From: Stigmatella aurantiaca DW4/3-1
GTDB taxonomy: Bacteria; Myxococcota; Myxococcia; Myxococcales; Myxococcaceae
Assembly (NCBI RefSeq): GCF_000165485.1
Contig: NC_014623.1
Location: 7,458,893 to 7,522,892 of the forward strand
Reading direction: 5' to 3'
Length of the DNA: 64,000 bases
Of this stretch, positions 53,263 through 61,162 are shown piece by piece (within the stretch, counting starts at the first letter, position 1; each line of letters begins with the position of its first letter). The notes under the pieces are model-generated. The model saw nothing but the letters and a program-made list of their open reading frames with translations. It searched no databases and had not been told where the DNA came from. The position numbers and the translations under genes are program-made.

Positions 53263-54195
53263 TTACTTGACTGGCAAGAAATCGCCTGTCGTCTGAAATC
53301 CGATGCCCAGCAGAGGAAGCGCGGCAGAGGTGTCTTCTCCTGTGCGAAAGCGGTGGTGAAGCCACCATTGGACGAGGAGAAAGACGGTGGGCGTGTTGAA
53401 GCGAGCACCATCCTCGGTCTTGAAGGTATAGCCCACAAAAGGTCCTACGCGGTGTGAAGCGTTGCTCACTTCCGTGTTGAGGTCGCCCGGATCAAAATGT
53501 CTGGCACGGTCGTAGAAGGGGGTGGTGGCGGTGTAACGGGCACCAGCAATGAGCTTGTTCTCAAGCCCTTGGTAGAGCACATCGAGATCATGGGTGAAGA
53601 ACCAGCCCCGGTTAGGCGCTCCCACATCGTAGAGCTGATCATAGTAGATCCGGTCTCCTGGCCGAAGGTTGAGATCCCCACGCACCAGCCGTGCCTGGCT
53701 GCGGACGAGCAGGCGCGACACCTTTGCCTGGAGCGTGGCTCCAAGGGTCAACTCCCAGCCGTGGGCCGAAAAACGGTTGGCGGTGTTCCTTTTGATGGCA
53801 CTGTCACTGAAATCCGATTGCGCGCCCGGGAAACCCTGCAAGAGATCAAACGAGCCAAAGTATTGAACATACTGCATCGTGGCCCACACCCCGAAGAGGG
53901 TGAGCGGGTTGAACTCGACATACGGCCCCACGCGAAGGAACGCGGGGCTCACGGTCGGCGCGAGCCCCAGACCGAGGAAATTGTCTCGCAATGCCTTCGA
54001 ATCACTCTCGTACAGCCGGTACCGGTAGGAGAAACGGCTGTCGAGCAAGAGGCCCAGCGGATTGTACCGAAGCGCGAAGGTGCTCTTGTAAACGATGCGG
54101 TGCTGCGGAGGCGGCTGGTCGTTCAGCATCTGGGCGGATACGGCCAGCGGCATCAGGGCGGCTGCGAGCATCAGAATCCGGATGAAGACGTGCAT
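53263..54195 (-). CDS. Predicted outer-membrane beta-barrel protein
   Basis: A 310-residue exported protein. The signal peptide MHVFIRILMLAAALMPLAVS is cut near SAQ; the start at 54195 was chosen for it. The mature part has alternating aromatic beta strands (FSYRYRLYESD, VGPYVEFNPLTLFGVWATMQ, VGPFVGYTFKT) and ends with a strand finishing in FLPVK. The family is not recognised; similar exported proteins of unknown function are frequent in myxobacteria. It converges with the FAAL gene. Export of the cluster product is a possible role but nothing shows it. Confidence 0.7.
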   Translation of the reverse strand: MHVFIRILMLAAALMPLAVSAQMLNDQPPPQHRIVYKSTFALRYNPLGLLLDSRFSYRYRLYESDSKALRDNFLGLGLAPTVSPAFLRVGPYVEFNPLTLFGVWATMQYVQYFGSFDLLQGFPGAQSDFSDSAIKRNTANRFSAHGWELTLGATLQAKVSRLLVRSQARLVRGDLNLRPGDRIYYDQLYDVGAPNRGWFFTHDLDVLYQGLENKLIAGARYTATTPFYDRARHFDPGDLNTEVSNASHRVGPFVGYTFKTEDGARFNTPTVFLLVQWWLHHRFRTGEDTSAALPLLGIGFQTTGDFLPVK

Positions 54196-54382
54196 GAGAC
54201 CCCGGGACAGTGACGAGTGACCCAAGAGTCTTGCTCTAAATCTCAGGATAAGAACACTGTGCCGTGTATCGCAGCGCGTCATGCATCGCCAGTCTGCGGG
54301 CCCAGCGCGAAGCAGACCTGGGTCACGTGATGGCCCGTGACGGCGGCGGTGTGGCGTGACAGCGTGGAGGATGTCACGCAAA

Positions 54383-55198
54383 ATGGCCGCCGTGACGACC
54401 CTGGACCGAGAACTCGTGGAGACGTACCAACGCGATGGCGCAGTGTGCGTACGAGGCCTGTTCAATCCAGAGCTGGTCCGCCTTGCCCGGCAAGCAATCG
54501 ATGCGGTGCTGGCAAACCCAAGTGAACTCGCCATCGTGGCCAGCCGTCCCGATGATCCAGGCCGCTTCATTGAAGACTTCTGCAACTGGCAGCGCATCCC
54601 CTTGCTGGAAGAGCTTGTTCGCAAGTCGCCAGCGGCGGCGGCCGCAGGCGAGCTGATGAAAGCGTCCGTGGTGCGCTTCTTCCACGACCACATCCTGGTC
54701 AAGGAGCCGGGGACCCGGCAGCATACCCCTTGGCATCAGGATCAGCCGTATTACAACGTCGACGGTGTCCAAGGCTGCAGCATGTGGCTGCCAGTCGATC
54801 CGGTGTCCCGCTCATCCACACTGGAACTCGTGGCCGGGTCCCACCGCGGGCCATGGTTCCTCCCCCGGACGTTCCTCGACAACCAAGCCAAGTGGTTCCC
54901 CGAGGGCAAACTGGCCGAGCTGCCTGACATCCACAACGCTCGCGACCGCTTCCCGATTGTCGGCTGGGAACTCGAGCCGGGCGATGCGGTTTTCTTCCAC
55001 TTCCTCACGCTCCATGCCTCCGCGGGAGTGGAAGGCCCGAGCCGCCGCAGGGTCCTTTCTCTGCGCTTCCTCGGCGATGACATCGTCCACGCCCCTCGCC
55101 CGTGGCGCACCTCCCCGCCATTCCCCGGCCTTGAATCGGAACTGCCCGCAGGATCCGCGATGAACCATCCGCTCTTCCCGGTGCTCTGGCGAGCCTGA
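54383..55198 (+). CDS. Phytanoyl-CoA dioxygenase (PhyH) family oxygenase
   Basis: Non-haem Fe(II)/2-oxoglutarate-dependent oxygenase of about 271 residues. Iron ligands: HTPWHQDQPYYNVDG (HxD) and the distal His in FFHFLTLHASAGVEGPSRR, with the following Arg for 2-oxoglutarate. The start is uncertain: in-frame ATG codons at 54371 and 54383 and GTG at 54356; GGAGG at 54366-54370 favours 54383. It is the last gene that could belong to the biosynthetic cluster and might hydroxylate the acyl chain or aromatic part. Confidence 0.85.
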   Translation: MAAVTTLDRELVETYQRDGAVCVRGLFNPELVRLARQAIDAVLANPSELAIVASRPDDPGRFIEDFCNWQRIPLLEELVRKSPAAAAAGELMKASVVRFFHDHILVKEPGTRQHTPWHQDQPYYNVDGVQGCSMWLPVDPVSRSSTLELVAGSHRGPWFLPRTFLDNQAKWFPEGKLAELPDIHNARDRFPIVGWELEPGDAVFFHFLTLHASAGVEGPSRRRVLSLRFLGDDIVHAPRPWRTSPPFPGLESELPAGSAMNHPLFPVLWRA

Positions 55199-55235
55199 GT
55201 GCATCCGAGGATCCGCGATGCAGGCGCGGGCGGCC

Positions 55236-56015
55236 TTACCTGCGAGCGTGCTCGCGGGCCCAGTTAATCGCGTAATCCGCCACCTCTTCCCAGCCCGAAG
55301 AGGCGATCAGCCAGTGCGTGCGGCCTGGAAAAACCTTGAAGGCCGTGACCGCGCTGGACCGCTGGTACTTGCGGTATGCCGAGCGAACCATCCGCGTTTC
55401 AGCGGTTCGATCCTTCTCGCCCGCGGTGAGCAACAGGGGCGCGCGGTCGGAATTGGCGTAGTTCACCCGGGTCCCTATCCCCAAGGCGGCTTGGTAATAG
55501 ATGCGGCCAGGCGTCGGAACCACGTAGCGGTCGTATGCTGCGTGTTGCTCAGCCGGAGAGAGATCCTGAGCAAAACCCCAGGCAAAGCTTTTCCGGCTCA
55601 TGCGGACCGTCCGCCGCCAGCTGAAGGGCGACAGAAACACCGGCAGGGCCGCCCACAATGCGACGGGGCCGGGAATGACGCCTCGAGAGGGTCCCGGATC
55701 GATCGCCACCCCTGCCGCCCCAAGCCCTCGGTCTAGCAACATCTGGACGAACAGGCCTCCAAAGGAATGGCCGATCAAGATCGGTGGCTCGGGCAAATCC
55801 CGGATGATTCGCTCGTAGTGGTCAACAATCTTGCCGACGGACAGTTCCGCGAGCTCTGGCAGCGGAGCGCGCTGGAGTTCCGGCACGGGACGCTCATCCC
55901 CAGGCCATGCCGGCGCAAGGCACTGATAGCCCGCAGCCTCGTAGCGCTTCGAAAAATGCTCCCAGCAGAGAGGGGACATCCAGGCCCCGTGGACGAAAAC
56001 GACGGTCTTGCTCAT
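55236..56015 (-). CDS. Alpha/beta hydrolase
   Basis: 259 residues. Nucleophile elbow LIGHSFGGLFVQMLL (Ser near 90), oxyanion region VVFVHGAWMSPLCW, late Asp in LLTAGEKDRTAE and catalytic His in FPGRTHWLIAS, so the triad is complete. Substrate unknown. ATG at 56015 starts right at the conserved part; the frame is open far upstream across the TetR operator, which is not coding. It is divergent from a TetR regulator and probably repressed by it. Confidence 0.9.
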   Translation of the reverse strand: MSKTVVFVHGAWMSPLCWEHFSKRYEAAGYQCLAPAWPGDERPVPELQRAPLPELAELSVGKIVDHYERIIRDLPEPPILIGHSFGGLFVQMLLDRGLGAAGVAIDPGPSRGVIPGPVALWAALPVFLSPFSWRRTVRMSRKSFAWGFAQDLSPAEQHAAYDRYVVPTPGRIYYQAALGIGTRVNYANSDRAPLLLTAGEKDRTAETRMVRSAYRKYQRSSAVTAFKVFPGRTHWLIASSGWEEVADYAINWAREHARR

Positions 56016-56120
56016 GTAGGCTTCTTCCCTCCCCGTACCCACCTGCGCGTTCGGCGCCCCGCCTTGATGGGGCCAACCGCCGTTCTCGCCCGCTCGACGG
56101 CCCGGGGTCGGCTCGTCATT

Positions 56121-56158
56121 CAGATAGCGTTCGCTATCCATAAACCGATTGCTATCTG
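56121..56158. promoter_or_regulatory. Probable operator of the TetR-family regulator
   Basis: A 16-bp perfect palindrome GATAGCG-TT-CGCTATC (56123-56138) lies within a wider inverted repeat CAGATAGC (56121-56128) / GCTATCTG (56151-56158). The site is 25 bases before the TetR gene start and about 105 bases from the hydrolase start, in an AT-richer stretch. The regulator probably controls both genes. Confidence 0.75.
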
Positions 56159-56182
56159 GATTGCAAGAGCTATTCATGTGAC

Positions 56183-56827
56183 ATGAGCCAGAGAGCACGA
56201 CCCCGCTTGAGCCGAGAGGAAAGTCAGGAGCGGACCCGTGCGGCGTTGCTTGACTCCGCCCGGGAGCAGATCGCCACGCATGGCGTCGCGGCGGCATCGG
56301 TCCGTGGCATCTCGGAAGCCGCCGGTTTCTCCCAAGGAGCTTTCTATTCAAACTTCGCGAGCAAGGAGGCGATGCTGCTCGAGGTCATGGCCGAGCACAT
56401 GCGTGCCGAGGCCGCGAGATTCGCGGCGGCGGTGGAGAAAGTGCTTTCGGAAGCAGGAACCGAAGGGAAGGGGCCATCGGCCGTAGCGTCATTGAGGGAC
56501 TACCTGCTCACCCTCAACACCGACGGAAACTGGCCGATGCTGACCATCGAGCTGCAACTCTACGCCAACCGCAGCGAATCCTTCGCGGCGCAGTTCAACA
56601 CCTCGAAGACGGTCTTCCAGTCGGAGGTCGCCAAGACGCTGACGCGCCTGTTCTCCAGCTTGAGAATCCGTCCTGCGCTCGACCCGCTGAAGCTGGCCGT
56701 AGGCTTCATCGCACTGTCCAACGGCTATGCGGTCCAGGGCGACAAGGCCTCTCCCGAAGGCGTAGGGGAGATCATGTTCACGTTCCTCGACGCGCTCGTC
56801 CGCAGCGCGGAACCAACAGGGCCGTAA
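56183..56827 (+). CDS. TetR/AcrR-family transcriptional regulator
   Basis: 214 residues. The N-terminal helix-turn-helix is ARPRLSREESQERTRAALLD followed by IATHGVAAASVRGISEAAGF and SQGAFYSNFASKEAMLLEV, the classic TetR pattern. The C-terminal ligand domain (about 80-205) is not conserved enough to tell the ligand. ATG at 56183. A palindromic operator lies just upstream, shared with the divergent alpha/beta hydrolase gene. Confidence 0.94.
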   Translation: MSQRARPRLSREESQERTRAALLDSAREQIATHGVAAASVRGISEAAGFSQGAFYSNFASKEAMLLEVMAEHMRAEAARFAAAVEKVLSEAGTEGKGPSAVASLRDYLLTLNTDGNWPMLTIELQLYANRSESFAAQFNTSKTVFQSEVAKTLTRLFSSLRIRPALDPLKLAVGFIALSNGYAVQGDKASPEGVGEIMFTFLDALVRSAEPTGP

Positions 56828-56965
56828 GGCAGCTTCGCACTGCACAAAGAGGCTTGGCGAGGTCGACAGCCCCTGACGCGCGCTCTATAAGTACGCACCG
56901 AAGGATTCGCCACGTGCAGGCTACGAGCCTCCGGGCGCCGCACCACTTCTCAGGGAAACATCCGC

Positions 56966-59467
56966 ATGACCATCCGCTCTACGGCGCTGGCGCTGTTGCT
57001 GACGGCCACCAGTGCCTCCTCGGCAGCCGCAGCACCCCTCCCCGTCTTTGTCACCGCGCATTACGAACAAGAAGCACAGGTGCGCGCTGTGGCTTCGCGC
57101 TTCCAGCACCTGATGGTCGACCGTGCCAAAAAGACCGTGCGAACCGAGGCCACGGCGGAGGACCTCGATGTCCTCCGCAGCGCCGGTCTCCGGGTGGAAA
57201 TCGACGAGGAGGCCACCACGCGCCTGCAACGCATTCAGACCGCCCTTCTGCGTCCAGGCGGGCTCAAGAGCATTCCGGGTTATGCCTGCTACCGTACGGT
57301 GGAGGAAACCTACGGCGCCATGGACGCACTGACCCTCCAAGCGCCGGGCCTGGCATCGATCGTCGAAATCGGCCCGAGCTGGGAGAGAAGCCAGAACCCG
57401 CAGGCGGGCTATTCCATGCGGGCGCTGCGGCTGACCAACTCCGCCACCAATGCCTCCGTCCCCAACAAGGCGGACATGGTGGTGGTCAGCGCCATTCACG
57501 CACGCGAGTACACGACCGCCGAGCTGATGACCCGCTTTGCCGAGTGGCTGGTCACCCAACACGGCCGCGACGCCGAGGCCACCTGGCTGCTCGACAACTT
57601 CCGCTTCCACTTCGTGCTGCACGCCAACCCCGATGGCCGCAAGCGCGCGGAGACAGGCGTGCTGTGGCGCAAGAACACCAACAACACCCGCGGTTCTTGT
57701 GGAGGCAGCAGCGTCGGCATCGATCTCAACCGCAACTTCCCCTTCCATTGGAATACCGCCGCGGGAGGTTCCAGTGGCTACCCCTGTGACGAGACCTACC
57801 GCGGGCCTACCCCCGGCTCCGAGCCGGAAACGAAGAACATCGTCCAGTACGCCGCAGGCATGCCCGGCATGGGAGGTGTCTACAGCGGCGGCGTGTTCCC
57901 GGACCGCCGCGCGGACACGGCCAGCGCTCCAGCACCCGACGACTACCGAGGTCTGTTCTTCGACATCCACAGCTACTCACAGCTGGTCCTGTGGTCTTGG
58001 GGCGACACGGCAACCCCCGCGCCCAACTCCACCGCGCTGCAGACACTTGGCCGCCGGCTCGCCTCCTTCAACGGCTACACGCCACAACAGTCCGTTGGGC
58101 TGTATCCCACCGATGGCACCACCGACGACACCTTCTATGGTCTGCTGGGCGTGCCGTCATACACGATTGAACTTGGGGTCGATTTCTTCGAGGACTGTGA
58201 CAGCTTCGAGAGCAGCACGTTCCCGGACAACTTCGCGGCGCTGCGCTATGCCGCACGCAACCTGCACGCACCGTACCTGCTGCCGACCGGTCCCGATACC
58301 ACTTCGGTGAGCACAGGACTTGCGACCGTCGCCCCCGGGACGCCACTCCCTGTGAGCGCGATCGTCGACGATCGCGGTTTCAACCAGAGCAACGGCAATG
58401 AGCCCGTGCACGCCATTGCCTCGGCCCGCGCCTACCTGGATCTGCCCCCCTGGGCACCAGGGGCGGCCCCCATCGCCCTCTCCGCGGCCGATGGTGCATT
58501 CAATGCGCCGGTCGAGACCGTGACCGGCCATGTTCCCACAACGGGCCTGAGCCTGGGAGTGCACACCCTCTACGTGCAGGGAACCGATGCCAGCGGCAAG
58601 CCGGGAACGCCGCAGGCGGTGCTCTTCGAAGTGGGGAGCAGCAACAACGTCGCCCCCATCGCCCTCTTCGGCTTCAACGCCGAAGGACTCACGGTCACCT
58701 TCAGCGATGCCTCCAGCGATGCCGACGGCACGATCGTTTCGCGTGCGTGGACCTTCGGCGACGGGGGCACTGCCACCACGGCGTCTCCAGTGCACACGTA
58801 CACCGCCTCGGGCAACTACAAGGTCACGCTGACCGTGACCGACGATGACGGCGCCAGCCGCAGCATCACCCAGCAACTCTCCGTCACCCATTTGAGCGGG
58901 GTCCTCAAGAACGCCGTCCCGGTGCCCAATCTGTCGGCCCCTCAGGGACAGCCGCTGTACTACCGGCTCGACGTGCCACCTGGAGCCACCGGCCTCAGTG
59001 TGCGCATCGCCAATGGCACGGGGGACGCGGATCTCTACGTGCGCTACGGTGCCGTGCCCTCCTCCTCGGCCTACGACTGCCGCCCGTATAAGAGCGGCAA
59101 CACCGAGACCTGCAGCGACTTGCAGACGCAGGCGGGCAGCTGGTTCGTGATGCTCCACCCCTATTCCTCGTTCTCGGGCGTCACCCTCACCGCCAGCTAC
59201 ACTCCGGCCGTCGCGCCCAAGCCCGCGGGGCTGGCCTCCGTGGTGGAGTACGGGGGCCGACTGGTGGAGGTCCGGCTGAACTGGTCGGGCGGCTCCACCC
59301 AGGTTGACATCCTCCGCGATGGCCTCCCCCTCCAGCGCGTCTCCAACACGGGCAAATGGAAGGAGCTGAGACCCAAGCTCAGCACCCCACCCGTCTTGAC
59401 TGCCTACAAGGTCTGCAATGTGGAGCCGCAGGACTGCTCGGACGAGATCGCCGTGATGATGTGGTGA
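56966..59467 (+). CDS. Secreted M14 zinc carboxypeptidase with PKD and PPC domains
   Basis: 833 residues with signal peptide MTIRSTALALLLTATSASS cleaved near AAA-AP. The M14 catalytic domain (about 110-440) shows zinc ligands HARE (HxxE) in VVSAIHAREYTTAEL and the third ligand His in FFDIHSYSQLVLW, substrate-binding DLNRNFPFHW, and the catalytic Glu in PSYTIELGVDFFE. A PKD domain (about 565-640, with SRAWTFGDGG) and a pre-peptidase C-terminal (PPC) domain (about 655-750) follow, then a short beta domain. An exported protein-degrading enzyme, fitting a predatory lifestyle. ATG at 56966. Confidence 0.94.
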   Translation: MTIRSTALALLLTATSASSAAAAPLPVFVTAHYEQEAQVRAVASRFQHLMVDRAKKTVRTEATAEDLDVLRSAGLRVEIDEEATTRLQRIQTALLRPGGLKSIPGYACYRTVEETYGAMDALTLQAPGLASIVEIGPSWERSQNPQAGYSMRALRLTNSATNASVPNKADMVVVSAIHAREYTTAELMTRFAEWLVTQHGRDAEATWLLDNFRFHFVLHANPDGRKRAETGVLWRKNTNNTRGSCGGSSVGIDLNRNFPFHWNTAAGGSSGYPCDETYRGPTPGSEPETKNIVQYAAGMPGMGGVYSGGVFPDRRADTASAPAPDDYRGLFFDIHSYSQLVLWSWGDTATPAPNSTALQTLGRRLASFNGYTPQQSVGLYPTDGTTDDTFYGLLGVPSYTIELGVDFFEDCDSFESSTFPDNFAALRYAARNLHAPYLLPTGPDTTSVSTGLATVAPGTPLPVSAIVDDRGFNQSNGNEPVHAIASARAYLDLPPWAPGAAPIALSAADGAFNAPVETVTGHVPTTGLSLGVHTLYVQGTDASGKPGTPQAVLFEVGSSNNVAPIALFGFNAEGLTVTFSDASSDADGTIVSRAWTFGDGGTATTASPVHTYTASGNYKVTLTVTDDDGASRSITQQLSVTHLSGVLKNAVPVPNLSAPQGQPLYYRLDVPPGATGLSVRIANGTGDADLYVRYGAVPSSSAYDCRPYKSGNTETCSDLQTQAGSWFVMLHPYSSFSGVTLTASYTPAVAPKPAGLASVVEYGGRLVEVRLNWSGGSTQVDILRDGLPLQRVSNTGKWKELRPKLSTPPVLTAYKVCNVEPQDCSDEIAVMMW

Positions 59468-59561
59468 GAGCGCTGCCGAACAGCCTCGTGGCGCGCCCGG
59501 CAAATGGTTCTGGCGCCGGGGGTCAGTGCAGGAATCTCTCCAGGGCCCCATCCTGTGAGAC

Positions 59562-60116
59562 ATGTCCAACACCCATTCCCCCGCCTGGCCCCGCTGGCCC
59601 CGCCTTCACCTGTTCGAGTTGATCGACCAGGATTGGTGTCCCGCCACCATACGCAACCACAGCACCGACTACCTGGCCACGGTCAGCCAGAAAATGGGCC
59701 TCTTTGATGCCGTGGCGCCCCTGCTCCAGCGAGGCTTGGAAGCGGGCGCCACGGACACGCTGCTGGACCTGGGTTCGGGAGGTGGCGGCCCACTCCCCCG
59801 GCTGCGGGAGTTGCTGGAGCGCGAGAAGGGCCTGCGCCCCCGGCTCCTACAGAGTGACCTGTTCCCCAATGCCTGGGCGCGTGAGCGCGCTCGAGCCTCC
59901 GGGGCGGAGTACCTGGAGCAGCCTGTGGATGCCACACGGGTGCCCGCCGGGTTGAGGGGGATGCGGACCCTCTTCAATGCGCTGCACCACTTCCGCCCCG
60001 AACAGGCGATGCAAGTGCTGGCCGATGGTATCCGTCCGACGGAGGACGTGCTGAGGGACCTTGTTGAGTGGAGCGAAGTGAGTCACCCCTGGACTGATGA
60101 CCAAGCCAGCCGATAA
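59562..60116 (+). pseudogene. SAM-dependent methyltransferase, truncated by the IS66 element
   Basis: The first 155 residues are a normal methyltransferase: TLLDLGSGGGGPLPRLRELL is SAM motif I and MRTLFNALHHFRPEQAMQVL a later motif. From 60028 the frame runs into the left inverted repeat of the IS66 element and ends 29 codons later with residues unlike the family. The C-terminal part of the gene is not found on the other side of the element, so it was lost. Confidence 0.8.
60028..60057 (+). repeat. IS66 left terminal inverted repeat
   Basis: About 27 of 30 positions match the reverse complement of 63009-63038, allowing one gap. Confidence 0.85.
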
Positions 60117-60465
60117 GCCGCAGTGGGTCCGCATTGCCGAGCAGTTCGAGCACAGCGGATTGACGCAGAAGCAGTTCGCCCAGCAGCACGGGCTGCCGCT
60201 GAGTACCGTGCAGTCGTGGATCTACCGGAGGAGGCGCCAGGTGGCCACGCCCAGTGCCCCAGCCGTGCGACTGCTGCCGGTGGAAGTGGCCGAGCCGACG
60301 GTGAGTAGCGGGGGGAAGGTGGAGGTGCTCACGTGCAGAGGCGCGCGGGTGAGCTTCGCGTTGGGTACGGAGTATCCGCTGCACGAGACCCGTCTGGCGG
60401 GGTTGAGCGGGTGCGCGCAGGGTGGCGTGCATGGCAAACGCAGAGCTGTGGAAGAAGCGGATTGA
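60097..60465 (+). CDS. IS66 TnpA-like accessory protein (first)
   Basis: 122 residues with a helix-turn-helix near the N-terminus (RIAEQFEHSGLTQKQFAQQH, LPLSTVQSWIYRRRR), as in TnpA/OrfA proteins of IS66 elements needed for transposition together with TnpB and TnpC. It overlaps the next reading frame by 44 bases. Myxobacterial IS66 elements often have two such small genes. Confidence 0.8.
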   Translation: MTKPADKPQWVRIAEQFEHSGLTQKQFAQQHGLPLSTVQSWIYRRRRQVATPSAPAVRLLPVEVAEPTVSSGGKVEVLTCRGARVSFALGTEYPLHETRLAGLSGCAQGGVHGKRRAVEEAD

Positions 60466-60781
60466 GGACTGGCGCGCCAGCGGGTTGAGCGCAGCAGAGT
60501 ATTGCAAGGGCCAGGAATTCACGACGGGCCCGTTGTACCGGTGGTCCAGCCGACTGGCGGAGGCCGCGCGAGGAGAGGCAGGCCCTGGCGTGCCGCTGGT
60601 GCGACTGGTCCGCGGCATGGGGCCCCGTGTCTCGGCGCCTGTGAAGACCGAGCGAGGGGCTGCTGAGGTCATCATCGAAGTGGAAGGGGCGCGCATCCTG
60701 GTGCGGCCCGGGACGGATGTGGCGACGGTGCGGGTGGCGCTGGAGGCACTGGGGCCTGCGGTACGGGGGCCGGGGCGATGA
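60422..60781 (+). CDS. IS66 TnpA-like accessory protein (second)
   Basis: 119 residues, same type: AELWKKRIEDWRASGLSAAE and EYCKGQEFTTGPLYRWSSRL form the helix-turn-helix, and the C-terminus EVEGARILVRPGTDVATVR is the usual TnpA tail. A start at 60431 (ATGGCAAACGCA) is equally possible. Overlaps tnpB by four bases (ATGA). Confidence 0.82.
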   Translation: MACMANAELWKKRIEDWRASGLSAAEYCKGQEFTTGPLYRWSSRLAEAARGEAGPGVPLVRLVRGMGPRVSAPVKTERGAAEVIIEVEGARILVRPGTDVATVRVALEALGPAVRGPGR

Positions 60782-61119
60782 TTCCGCACGGCGTCGAAAT
60801 CTTCGTCGGGCTGGAGCCGATTGACTTGCGCTGTGGCTTCGAGCGGCTGGCGGGGGTGGTGGAAGAGCGCCTGGGCCGCCAGACGCGCAGCGGCGCGCTG
60901 TTCGTCTTCTTTGGCAAGCGTCGCACCGCGCTCAAGGTGCTCTTCTACGACGGCACGGGGCTGTGCCTTTTCTACAAGCGGTTGGACGCGGGCGGCTTCC
61001 AGGTGCCACGGGGTTTGGAGGAAGGCGCCACCCACCTGGCGGTGGAGGAGCACGTGCTGGAGGAGTTGCTGGACGGACTGCGAGTCGAGGCGCCGACTCG
61101 CGGCCCTCGCCCGCATTGA
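60778..61119 (+). CDS. tnpB: IS66 TnpB (Orf2) protein
   Basis: 113 residues, the highly conserved IS66 Orf2: VEIFVGLEPIDLRCGFERLA, GALFVFFGKRRTALKVLFYD and GTGLCLFYKRLDAGGFQVP. Needed for IS66 transposition; biochemical role unknown. ATG at 60778 overlaps the preceding gene. Confidence 0.92.
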   Translation: MIPHGVEIFVGLEPIDLRCGFERLAGVVEERLGRQTRSGALFVFFGKRRTALKVLFYDGTGLCLFYKRLDAGGFQVPRGLEEGATHLAVEEHVLEELLDGLRVEAPTRGPRPH

Positions 61120-61162
61120 AGTCCTGGAGGCCTGGGCCACGTGCCGCGCCCCTACTGGGTAG

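Noticed and set aside
37473-55198. PKS or NRPS genes, expected for a myxobacterial metabolite cluster
   Set aside because: No KS, AT, A-PCP-C modular protein is found; only stand-alone ligases, one ACP and one stand-alone acyltransferase.
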